Source of the DNA: Oscillibacter sp.
Lineage (GTDB): Bacteria > Bacillota > Clostridia > Oscillospirales > Oscillospiraceae
Length of the DNA stretch: 9,369 nucleotides
NCBI GenBank assembly: GCA_022796315.1
Contig: JAAWIL010000070.1
Span: forward strand, 1-9,369
Reading direction: 5' to 3'
In this document: one piece after another, positions 1-6,903 of the stretch
Layout of the letters: each line of letters starts with the position of its first letter
How positions within the stretch are numbered: position 1 is the stretch's first letter
Program-made: the position numbers and the translations under genes
Notes under the pieces: model-generated
Databases searched by the model: none
Seen by the model: the letters and a program-made list of their open reading frames with translations, nothing else
Told to the model about the DNA's origin: nothing

Positions 1-293
1 CTCTTGAAATCCGTCAGGATTCCTGCGAGTTTCTTCCTTGCCAGGCAAAAATTTTTCTTGCCAATCTGCATACCGTCACCTATTGGTACAGCTTCTTAGT
101 TTTCTACACTTGACAGATGGAACATAACATTTGCAAAAATGTTTTTAAATTCACGCGAAGAGCCTGTTAGAACCAATCGCGGGAACTGGGGACCCGGCCG
201 CCTGGAGACAGGGGAAAGCCGGTCCGGCTGCCTGACTGTACATTTGTGATATAAAACCCGTCATTTTTTCTTGCTTGATCTATAAAGTATGTA
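1..293. other. AT-rich spacer without a supported gene
   Basis: No reading frame here has a ribosome site, codon bias or recognisable protein. Plus frame 1 is open from the window edge to a TAG at 97-99 (about 32 codons), but its composition does not look coding. A TTGACA at 110-115 has no acceptable -10 at 16-18 nt. The first 150 bases are A/T-rich with a small TTGCC-A-GGCAA dyad at 38-48. From about 154 the sequence turns abruptly GC-rich and carries several nested inverted repeats (separate entry), then returns to A/T-rich sequence before the promoter at 294. Confidence 0.6.
154..229. repeat. Cluster of nested inverted repeats upstream of the DHH gene
   Basis: Four complementary pairs lie within 76 bases. 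CGCGA (154-158) pairs with TCGCG (177-181). GGACCCGGC (190-198) pairs with GCCGGTCC (218-225) with one bulged C. Inside that stem, CCTG-GAGA-CAGG (201-212) forms a hairpin with a GNRA-type tetraloop. AGCCGG-T-CCGGCT (217-229) is an alternative dyad that competes with the outer stem. The GC-rich block is sharply different from the A/T-rich sequence on either side. It could be a structured RNA, an operator region or a remnant of an element. It lies upstream of the best promoter of the next gene, so it is not part of that gene's main leader. I could not match it to a riboswitch class. Confidence 0.45.
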
Positions 294-322
294 TTGAAAA
301 AAGAAACAGCGGTGGATATAAT
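294..322 (+). promoter_or_regulatory. Sigma-A-type promoter of the DHH phosphoesterase gene
   Basis: TTGAAA (294-299), a 17-nt spacer and a perfect TATAAT (317-322) predict a start near 329 and a leader of about 100 nt. The leader holds a TAGCGCTA palindrome (332-339) right at the predicted start and the 10-mer AAACCGTTAG (325-334) that recurs in the gap leader. Confidence 0.75.
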
Positions 323-429
323 AGAAACCGTTAGCGCTATGGATAGAGGGAGAGCCCCTTTGATGCTGCGCAAAAAGAGACGCGGTTTTGTTTGAGACGG
401 CGCCAAAGGTTGATAGGAGGTACGGTTTG

Positions 430-1971
430 ATGACATTAGAGGATTTACTGAATTATGAAAATATTGTAATCCAATGCCATGATGACCCGGACGCGGATGC
501 CATTGCCAGCGGCTACGCGCTGCTGAAATATCTGGAGAGCAAGGGGAAGGCCCCCAGGCTGGTATACAGCGGCGGACGGAAGGCCACGAAGAACAATCTG
601 CTTTTGATGATCGAGAAATTGAACATCCCCCTGGAGTACGTGCGGCGGGAGGAAGACGAGGCGGAGCTCTTGATTACGGTGGACTGCCGGGCCGGACAGC
701 GCAATGTTTCGGCGCTGCCCTATCAGAATCTCGCGGTCATTGACCACCACGAGCTGGATATGGGAGAGGTCCTGCCGGAACTGCAGGAGGTGCGGACGGA
801 CTGCAGCGCCTGCGTCACCGTGATCTGGGCCATGCTGAAAAAGGCCGGGTTCCCCATCGAGGACCGCCTGCTGTCCACCGCGCTGTACTATGGCCTGTAC
901 ATGGACACCCAGAAGTTCAAGGGCACCGAGAAGATGGACCGGGAGATGCTGGACGCCCTGCGGTTTGACTGGGATATCGTTCTCCTGCTCCAGAGCGCGG
1001 ACCTGGCCCTGGACGACTTCCGGACCGCGGGCAGCGCCTTCATGAATCTGCGCTACCATCCGGAGTACCATTTTGCCGTGGCTCCGGTCAATACCTCCGA
1101 GCCGTACATGCTGGGCATCGTCAGCGATATGATGATGGACGTCCATGAGCTGTCCGTGTGCGTGGCCTACTGCCTGCTGGAGAGAGACCGGTGCGTCAAG
1201 GTCTCCGTGCGCTGCTGCAAGCGCAGGGACCGGGCGGATGAGCTGGTACACTGGCTTGTCCGGGACATGGGGAACGACGGCGGCGGCGACCGGACCAAGG
1301 CCGCGGGACGCCTGCCCCTGGCACTGCTGGAGAAGAACTGTCCGGACGGCAATCTCCTCTATACCGCCGGAGAACTGATTTTCCAGCGGCTGACCGACTA
1401 TTTCCGCACCCCCCTCAGGCGTCTTGCCCCCAGGGCGGAGGAGTATGAGCCCGCGCAGGCGGAGGAGTTCTGCAAGGGGAAGGCGGAGCTTTACCACAAG
1501 AAGACGGCGCCTGCGGGCTATGTCCGGTCCACAGACCTGCTCCCGGAGGGGACGGAGATCCTTCTCCGCACGCCGGAGGGCGATCTCATCCAGAAAGCCG
1601 CTCCCGGGCTCTATATTCTGATGGACGCGGAGCACGAGGTCTCTCCTATCACAGAAGAGGAGCTGCGGAGAACCTACGATCTCTCCGGCGAGGAGTTCCC
1701 CATGGACGGGGAGATGCTCTGGCAGCCGAAGGTGTACCACGCCGGGAAGAAAGAGGCGGTGTCGCTGGCTCCGTACGCCAAGAAGTGCGTGTCCAAGGAC
1801 ATCTCCCGGGTCTGGGCCGCGCAGCTGAACTGCCGGCTGGAGGTCCTGGTGTGGGGAGACTGGCATTTGGGTGAGATCGGGGACTGGCTGGTCTGCCAGG
1901 AAGAGGACCATCAGAACGCGTACATCATCCAGAGGGCGGCTTTTGAGCAGTCCTACGAGAAGGCTGAGTGA
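430..1971 (+). CDS. DHH-family phosphoesterase with extra C-terminal repeat region
   Basis: A 513-residue protein of the DHH superfamily: Mn-dependent phosphodiesterases such as NrnA (nanoRNA and pAp), GdpP (c-di-AMP) and RecJ. Visible motifs are HDDPDAD (17-23), VDC with D85, DHH (105-107) and D159 in GLYMD, together the usual metal-binding set, so the catalytic domain looks intact. A DHHA1-like substrate domain follows, with GGGDRTKAAG at 284-293; the common form is GGGHxxAAG, so the histidine is replaced by aspartate. Residues about 350-513 are not part of a minimal NrnA-like protein and contain two similar segments, PGLYI...PITEEELRRTYD (392-417) and GDWLV...YIIQRAAFEQSYE (484-510). No membrane segments are seen, so it should be cytoplasmic. 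The start at 430 is chosen because AGGAGG (415-420) lies 9 nt upstream; an in-frame TTG at 388 has no ribosome site. It is a single-gene unit with its own promoter and terminator. Substrate unknown: short RNA, pAp or cyclic dinucleotide are the candidates. Confidence 0.88.
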   Translation: MTLEDLLNYENIVIQCHDDPDADAIASGYALLKYLESKGKAPRLVYSGGRKATKNNLLLMIEKLNIPLEYVRREEDEAELLITVDCRAGQRNVSALPYQNLAVIDHHELDMGEVLPELQEVRTDCSACVTVIWAMLKKAGFPIEDRLLSTALYYGLYMDTQKFKGTEKMDREMLDALRFDWDIVLLLQSADLALDDFRTAGSAFMNLRYHPEYHFAVAPVNTSEPYMLGIVSDMMMDVHELSVCVAYCLLERDRCVKVSVRCCKRRDRADELVHWLVRDMGNDGGGDRTKAAGRLPLALLEKNCPDGNLLYTAGELIFQRLTDYFRTPLRRLAPRAEEYEPAQAEEFCKGKAELYHKKTAPAGYVRSTDLLPEGTEILLRTPEGDLIQKAAPGLYILMDAEHEVSPITEEELRRTYDLSGEEFPMDGEMLWQPKVYHAGKKEAVSLAPYAKKCVSKDISRVWAAQLNCRLEVLVWGDWHLGEIGDWLVCQEEDHQNAYIIQRAAFEQSYEKAE

Positions 1972-2055
1972 GGCAAAACGCCGCCCGTGCCGGTTCCCGG
2001 CGGAGCAAGGGAGCGCCGGGGCGGACAGATGGAGCATCATTTGAGCAAACAGAGG

Positions 2056-2092
2056 AAAAGGCCCGTTCCGGTTTTGGAACGGGCCTTTTTTT
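2056..2092. terminator. Intrinsic terminator between two convergent genes
   Basis: A perfect 10-bp stem GGCCCGTTCC/GGAACGGGCC (2060-2069 and 2076-2085) with loop GGTTTT is flanked by AAAA on the left and seven T on the right. On the plus strand it is a strong terminator for the DHH gene, whose stop is 88 nt upstream. On the minus strand the T tract is four long, so it could also stop fumC, which ends 27 nt away. The stretch 1972-2055 holds nothing else I can identify. Confidence 0.92.
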
Positions 2093-2119
2093 ACCTGTTG
2101 AACCATATAGGAGCGGACC

Positions 2120-3478
2120 TCAGACCATCTTCTCCGGCCGCACCGCCGCGTCAAAGGCCTCCGCCGTCATAAGCCCCAGGGCCAGCGCCGCCTCTTTCAG
2201 CGTCGTGCCGTCGCGGAGGGCTTTCTTGGCGCACTCCGCCGCCCGCTCGTAGCCGGTCTCCGGCGTCAGGCAGGTCACCAGCATCAGGGAGTTCCGCAGG
2301 TTCTCCTCCATCCGCGCCGCGTTGGGGACGATCCCCTCCACACAGTGGACCCGGAAGGACTCCATGGCCTCCGCCAGCAGGTTTGCCGACAGCAGGAAGT
2401 TGTACGCCGACACCGGCAGGAACACGTTCAGCTGGAAATTCCCCTGGCTGGCGGCAAAGCCAATGGCGGCGTCGTTCCCCATCACCTGCACCGCCGCCAT
2501 GGTCACGGCCTCGCACTGGGTGGGATTCACCTTGCCGGGCATGATGGAGCTCCCCGGCTCGTTCTCCGGAATGTACAGCTCCCCCATGCCGCACCGGGGG
2601 CCGCTGGCCTCCCAGCGGATGTCGTTGGCAATCTTCATCAGGTTCGCCGCCAGGGCCTTCAGGGCCCCGTGGGAGAACACCAGGGCGTCCTTGCTGGTGA
2701 GGGCGTGGAACTTGTTTTCGTCGGGGCGGAAGGGGAGGCCGGTGAGCCGCCGCAGCTCGCCGCACACCGCCTCGTCATAGCCCTCCGGCGCGTTGAGCCC
2801 CGTGCCCACGGCGGTGCCCCCGATGGCCAGACGGCACAGCTCCTCCTGAGCCGCCCGGAGCATCCGGCAGGGGGCCTCCACCAGCTCCCGCCAGCCGGAG
2901 ACCTCCTGGGCGAATTTCAGCGGCGTGGCGTCCTGCAAGTGGGTCCGGCCGATGCGGATCAGATCCGGGTAACCCTCCTCCAGCGTCCGGAAGGCCCCGG
3001 CCAGCCGTTCCGCCGCCGGGAGCACCTGCCCGGCCACCGCCGAGGCCGCCGCGATGTGCAGGGCGGAGGGGTAGGTGTCGTTGCTGGACTGGGAGGCGTT
3101 GACATGGTCGTTGGGATGGAGCGGGACACCCCGGTCCCCCGCCAGGTGGGCGATGACCTCGTTGACGTTCATATTGGTCTGGGTGCCGCTGCCGGTCTGC
3201 CACACCACCAGGGGAAACTCCCCGTCCCACCGGCCCTCCCGGATCTCCCGGCAGGCGGCGGCAATGGCCTCCGCCTGCTCCGGCGTCAGCTTGCCTGCGG
3301 CGGTGTTGGCCAGGGCGCAGGCTTCTTTCAGGCAGGCAAAAGCGGTGATGATTTCCTTGGGCTGGCGCTGGCCGCCGATTTTGAAGTTCTCCAGACTCCG
3401 CTGGGTCTGCGCCCCCCAGTGCCGGTCCGCCGGGACGGCGATCTCGCCCATGGTATCGTGTTCCATGCGGGTGTTCAT
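2120..3478 (-). CDS. fumC: Class II fumarate hydratase
   Basis: Fumarase catalyses the reversible hydration of fumarate to L-malate. The class II type is an iron-free, oxygen-stable homotetramer of the aspartase/fumarase superfamily in the cytoplasm. The 452-residue length is close to the family's 460 or so. The N-terminus MNTR..MGEIAVPADRHWGAQTQRSLENF lines up with E. coli FumC from its first residue. Family blocks visible: GSGTQTNMNVNEV (96-108), ASQSSNDTYPSALHIA (128-143), GRTHLQDATPL with catalytic-base His180 (177-187), and the signature GSSIMPGKVNP (309-319) with catalytic Ser310. The C-terminus (TLKEAALALGLMTAEAFD...VRPEKMV) is complete. The ATG at 3478 is preceded by AGGGGGAA with 6 nt spacing. 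It has its own promoter and is transcribed alone, convergent to the DHH gene. In an anaerobe it probably serves an incomplete TCA branch or fumarate/malate interconversion, which is inference. Aspartase is the main alternative, but the N- and C-terminal sequences favour fumarase. Confidence 0.96.
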   Translation of the reverse strand: MNTRMEHDTMGEIAVPADRHWGAQTQRSLENFKIGGQRQPKEIITAFACLKEACALANTAAGKLTPEQAEAIAAACREIREGRWDGEFPLVVWQTGSGTQTNMNVNEVIAHLAGDRGVPLHPNDHVNASQSSNDTYPSALHIAAASAVAGQVLPAAERLAGAFRTLEEGYPDLIRIGRTHLQDATPLKFAQEVSGWRELVEAPCRMLRAAQEELCRLAIGGTAVGTGLNAPEGYDEAVCGELRRLTGLPFRPDENKFHALTSKDALVFSHGALKALAANLMKIANDIRWEASGPRCGMGELYIPENEPGSSIMPGKVNPTQCEAVTMAAVQVMGNDAAIGFAASQGNFQLNVFLPVSAYNFLLSANLLAEAMESFRVHCVEGIVPNAARMEENLRNSLMLVTCLTPETGYERAAECAKKALRDGTTLKEAALALGLMTAEAFDAAVRPEKMV

Positions 3479-3514
3479 AGTGCGTTCCCCCTGTTGTGTT
3501 CAGATGATGGGCAT

Positions 3515-3543
3515 ATTATAAGGGCAAAGCCGCCAAAAGGCAA
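3515..3543 (-). promoter_or_regulatory. fumC promoter
   Basis: Read on the minus strand: TTGCCT (3543-3538), a 17-nt spacer and a perfect TATAAT (3520-3515). Transcription should start near 3508, giving a leader of about 30 nt that contains the AGGGGGAA ribosome site. The -35 box directly touches the hairpin that follows the upstream M56 gene. Confidence 0.72.
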
Positions 3544-3566
3544 GGGGCGCGGTATCGCCGCGCCCC
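3544..3566 (-). terminator. GC-rich hairpin after the M56 gene, probable terminator
   Basis: Perfect 9-bp stem GGGGCGCGG/CCGCGCCCC with a 5-nt loop, 11 nt after the stop of the M56 gene. On the minus strand it is followed by TTGCCTTTT rather than a clean T tract, so termination may be incomplete. The same tail provides the fumC -35 element. Leakage would give some co-transcription of fumC with the sensor operon. Confidence 0.55.
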
Positions 3567-3577
3567 CTGAGATTTTG

Positions 3578-6500
3578 TCAGGTTCCGGAATAGGAGGGAT
3601 ACCACACCATTCGCTCCAGGGCTTCGGCGTGGGTGAAGACCGCCTCCCGCTGTCCGGCCTCTCCGGCGTCATAGGTGATGACGAACCGCTCTCGATCCGG
3701 GTCGTAGCGCTCCTCGGTGGAGTTGACGCCCCAGTCGGTGTGGCCCGGCAGGTCCCAGGTGTTCAGACGCCCCTCATACACGCCGTCCTCCCGGCGCTGG
3801 TACACGGTGACGCCGGGGTGGCCGTCGCCGCCGGTGACGTAGTTGCAGATGAGCTCCTCCTGCCCGTCTCCGTCCAGGTCCAGCTCCCAGAACTCCGGCG
3901 GATCAAAGCCGTAGGCCGAGGCGATGGGGAAGGGCTCCCGTCCCTCCTCCACGGCGTACCAGGTTCGGGAGAAGAAGAATCCCTCCAGAAGATCCCAGGT
4001 AAAGCCGTTATAGCCCAGCACGTCCGTGAAGGGGGACTGCCGGGGGATCTCCCGCCCCTCCAGAGCCGATGTGAATACCCGGTCGTTCAGGGAGCTCAAA
4101 AAGCGCAGCAGCGCCTGGACGTCCTCCGCCGACTGGGGCTGTTGGTAGACCACGCTGGTGGAGCTGAGGCAGATCACTGCGGACAGGGCCCCCGTGTCAA
4201 AGATCCGCTCCGCCGTGCCGTCCCCGTAGGGGTAGGTCCAGCGGACGGCGGTGATCTCCGGCCGGAGCTTCAGCAGCACCGCCGCGTTCCGGGCCATGTT
4301 CTGATCCAGCCGGTTCCCGTCCCCTCCGTCCGAGGAAAACTCCAGCAGCAGCGTCCCCTGCTCCAGGGTCTGCCGGTACGCTTCGGAAGAGGAGACGCCC
4401 CACAGAGTCCCGCAGACCAGGCCGTCAATGAGCGGGTCCGGGGCGTCCCCGGCGGAGAGCTCATAGATCCGGGACGCCGCCTGGACCAGTTCCTCCTTCG
4501 GGTCCGGGGACTCCCAACCCGCCCGGAGGATGTCCGGGTTCACAAACCGCTCCGCCCCCAGGCCCTCGGCCAGCAGGGACATCCCGGCGGGGCTCTGCCC
4601 GCAGGCCTGGACGTCCAGCATCTCCCCGGACCGGTGCTCCGTCCAGATGGCGGCGGCGTTGTCCATGAACTGGTCCCCGCCGTGGAGGTAACTGAATTCC
4701 ACCGGCGCGCCGCCATCCAGCCAGCGGATGGACCGGATCTGGTTCTCATCAGTCAATGCCAGCAGGAGGCAGGAGAGGTCGCTGAGCACGCCCTCCCCGC
4801 CGTCCGCCGCGTCCAGGGAGGAGAGGGGCTCCGCCAGGCGGAACTCCAGAATCCCGCCCTCGGTCAAGCGCCAGGAGACGTCCCCCAGGACAGGCTCCGC
4901 CAGGAGCTCCGCCAGCAGGTCCGGGCTGCCCCGGAGGGCGTACAGCGCCTGGCCGGTTTCGCTGACCGCCGCCCCGCCGCCGTACTCCGGGTACAGCGTC
5001 CCCAGCAGCTGGCGCAGGGCCTCCGGGGACTTTCCGTACTCCCGGATGGGTTTGCCCAGGCCGTTGGCGCTCAGCCACTCCCGGGTGTTCCACAGCCCGC
5101 CGTTGGTCTCCCGGACCTTCTCGCCGTTATCAATCCAGTTCCAGGTGGTTTCGTCGTAGTCCTCCAGCAGGGCCAGGAGGACCATGCTGTACTTCCACAT
5201 GGCGGTGTCCCGGTCCGGCAGGGGCGTGGGGCAGTCGTAGAACAGCAGGGAGAGGTAGCCGTGGGGCGCGTCCTCCACGGTATACCGTCCCAGGGTCTCC
5301 TCCGCCCCCAGGAGGGCCAGGATGGCCTCCGGGCTTCGCTCCGCGTAGTACAGCTGCCGGGCCAGGGCGTCGGCTCCGGCGAGGAATTCCGCCTGTTCCG
5401 CCTCAAAGCCCGCCTGGAGGGTGTCCGCGTCCTCCTGGCTGAGGCGCAGGCGGAGGACCAGCACGATGTCGTTTTCCAGGGTGCGCTCCGAGAGCTGGAA
5501 GCCCTCCGGCAGGTCGAGTTCGCCCGTTGTCCCGGACATTCCCTCCGCCACGGCGGCCACGGCCACGGCGGTGTCTCTGCCCAGATCCTGCCCTTTCTGG
5601 ACCCAGCCCATCTCCCCGTAAACGCCCGCCGGGACGCCGCCGGTTTTGATCCCCGCCCCGCCGCTGGAGGCGACCTCCCACCAGACCCGGCGCCGGAGGG
5701 TTTCCCCGTCCTCCGTGTTCACATCCTCCGCCTTCAGGTTCAGGGTGCAGGAGCCCCTTCGCGGGGTGACCGCCCCAAAGTCCCCGAAGACCAGGAGATT
5801 CCGTGAGGTCAGTTCTCCGTGGTCATAGCGCTCCTGGTACACCAGGAAGGACTGATACTCCTCGGAAATCCGATAGGTGTATTCCCCGACGCGGTCCAGG
5901 GAGCCCGACCGGCGGCTGGCGCGCATCCAGCTGCGTTCCTCCCGGACGCCATTAGTGCCGCAGACCACCGTTGCCAGTACCACTGCCGCCAGGGCCAGAA
6001 ACACCGCCGCGGGCTTTGCCCGCTTCCAGTCCAGCACGTGCTTCACCCGCCGGGCGGCGTCGTGCTCCCCGAAAGCCAGAGCCGCGGGAAACCGCCGGTC
6101 CAGGGCGAAGGACAGGAGGAAGCGGCTGTAGTCCCGCTTCACCCCGTCCCCCAGGGCCGCCAGCACCGCCTCGTCGCACCGGAGCTCCATGTCCCGGCAC
6201 AGCAGCACCCAGCAGAGCCACACGCCGGGGTGATACCAGTAAACCGCGAGAATCCCCAGGGCCAGGGCCTTCACCACGGGGTCCCGCCACCGCAGGTGCT
6301 CCCGCTCATGGGCCAGCACGTAGGTCCGCCCCGGCTCCGTCATGCGGAAGGGGATGTAGATCCTGGGCCGCAGGAGCCCCAGCACAAAGGGGGTGGGGAG
6401 GGCGTCACATTCCCACACGTTTCCCTCCAGCCGGACCGCCGTGCGGACCATCCGCTTCAGCCGCAGGAAGCTCCGGAGCACATAAGCCGCTATCGCGGCC

Positions 6501-6901
6501 ATCCCGGCCAGCCAGACCGCCGCCAGCACCGGAAGCACGTCCGCAGGCTGCCGGACCGGCGGCGAGACGGGACGCGGCGAAACCGGCGAAACCGGGGCGG
6601 GGGCCTCCGGGGCGGGGGGCTCCGGCTGCCAGTCCCGGTTTGCTGCCCAGACCGGCTCCCGGATGGCCTCCTGTACCGCCTCCGCCTGCTGCCGGGCTGT
6701 CTCCGGGGCCACCAGCCCCAGGGGCGTGGAGACCGTCACCGGACACACCAGGCGGAAGGCCACCACGGCCCACAGGAGATAGACATACTTCCTGGGCGCC
6801 CGCCGCAGCAGCAGCCGGACCGCCATCACCACCGCCATCACCGGCAGGGCCGTCCAGCCCATGGACAGCACGCCGGAGAAGAGATCCGTCAAGCGCTCCA
6901 T
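3578..6901 (-). CDS. BlaR1/MecR1-like M56 membrane metallopeptidase with giant extracellular sensor region
   Basis: A 1107-residue membrane protein. The N-terminal ~315 residues match the M56 (BlaR1/MecR1) layout: hydrophobic segments at about 10-32, 38-58, 121-143, 210-235 and 297-316, a zinc motif HEREH (198-202), and the conserved block DMELRCDEAVL (237-247), which should hold the remaining zinc ligand. A Pro-rich linker spans about 92-118. In this family a ligand bound outside triggers the inner protease, relieving a BlaI-type repressor. The rest (about 317-1107) is predicted extracellular and is not a penicillin-binding domain: I see no SxxK/KTG arrangement. It has three diverged repeats, anchored by SMVLLALL (572-579), CLLLALTD (711-718) and NAAVLLKL (872-879), each later followed by a (K/Q)S(P/A)...LL..L element (624-636, 769-781, 923-935). 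They resemble DUF4825-type domains of clostridial M56 proteins. Near the end, LDLDGDGQEEL (1007-1017) looks like a calcium-loop/FG-GAP motif. The ATG at 6901 follows AGGAGG by 7 nt, whereas an in-frame GTG at 6907 has only 1 nt. The gene lies 2 nt after its repressor gene. Confidence 0.88.
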   Translation of the reverse strand: MERLTDLFSGVLSMGWTALPVMAVVMAVRLLLRRAPRKYVYLLWAVVAFRLVCPVTVSTPLGLVAPETARQQAEAVQEAIREPVWAANRDWQPEPPAPEAPAPVSPVSPRPVSPPVRQPADVLPVLAAVWLAGMAAIAAYVLRSFLRLKRMVRTAVRLEGNVWECDALPTPFVLGLLRPRIYIPFRMTEPGRTYVLAHEREHLRWRDPVVKALALGILAVYWYHPGVWLCWVLLCRDMELRCDEAVLAALGDGVKRDYSRFLLSFALDRRFPAALAFGEHDAARRVKHVLDWKRAKPAAVFLALAAVVLATVVCGTNGVREERSWMRASRRSGSLDRVGEYTYRISEEYQSFLVYQERYDHGELTSRNLLVFGDFGAVTPRRGSCTLNLKAEDVNTEDGETLRRRVWWEVASSGGAGIKTGGVPAGVYGEMGWVQKGQDLGRDTAVAVAAVAEGMSGTTGELDLPEGFQLSERTLENDIVLVLRLRLSQEDADTLQAGFEAEQAEFLAGADALARQLYYAERSPEAILALLGAEETLGRYTVEDAPHGYLSLLFYDCPTPLPDRDTAMWKYSMVLLALLEDYDETTWNWIDNGEKVRETNGGLWNTREWLSANGLGKPIREYGKSPEALRQLLGTLYPEYGGGAAVSETGQALYALRGSPDLLAELLAEPVLGDVSWRLTEGGILEFRLAEPLSSLDAADGGEGVLSDLSCLLLALTDENQIRSIRWLDGGAPVEFSYLHGGDQFMDNAAAIWTEHRSGEMLDVQACGQSPAGMSLLAEGLGAERFVNPDILRAGWESPDPKEELVQAASRIYELSAGDAPDPLIDGLVCGTLWGVSSSEAYRQTLEQGTLLLEFSSDGGDGNRLDQNMARNAAVLLKLRPEITAVRWTYPYGDGTAERIFDTGALSAVICLSSTSVVYQQPQSAEDVQALLRFLSSLNDRVFTSALEGREIPRQSPFTDVLGYNGFTWDLLEGFFFSRTWYAVEEGREPFPIASAYGFDPPEFWELDLDGDGQEELICNYVTGGDGHPGVTVYQRREDGVYEGRLNTWDLPGHTDWGVNSTEERYDPDRERFVITYDAGEAGQREAVFTHAEALERMVWYPSYSGT

Positions 6902-6903
6902 GG

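Noticed and set aside
110..138. TTGACA at 110-115 as a promoter
   Set aside because: No hexamer near TATAAT occurs at 16-18 nt downstream.
154..229. Riboswitch of a known class (cobalamin, c-di-AMP, ZTP and others)
   Set aside because: The conserved core sequences of these classes are not present; only the stems and a GNRA-type loop are seen.
388..429. In-frame TTG start giving a 14-residue longer DHH protein
   Set aside because: No ribosome site precedes it, while the ATG at 430 has AGGAGG at ideal spacing and the family's N-terminal sequence begins there.
167..436. Minus-strand 89-residue open frame with a hydrophobic stretch that could be a membrane segment
   Set aside because: Its ATG lies inside the DHH coding region, there is no ribosome site, and the frame runs across the DHH promoter and the inverted-repeat cluster.
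445..2154. 569-residue minus-strand open frame opposite the DHH gene
   Set aside because: Low-complexity translation rich in Arg, Leu, Pro and His, no ribosome site, and exactly antisense to a gene with clear catalytic motifs. Long shadow frames are expected in GC-rich DNA.
1968..2252. Plus-strand frame overlapping the DHH stop and running through the terminator
   Set aside because: It crosses a strong terminator hairpin and the 3' end of fumC, and its product has no recognisable features.
2345..5806. 1153-residue plus-strand open frame opposite fumC and the M56 gene
   Set aside because: It is antisense to two well-supported genes, has a Gly/Pro/Arg/Gln-rich composition with no domain, and reflects third-position G/C bias.
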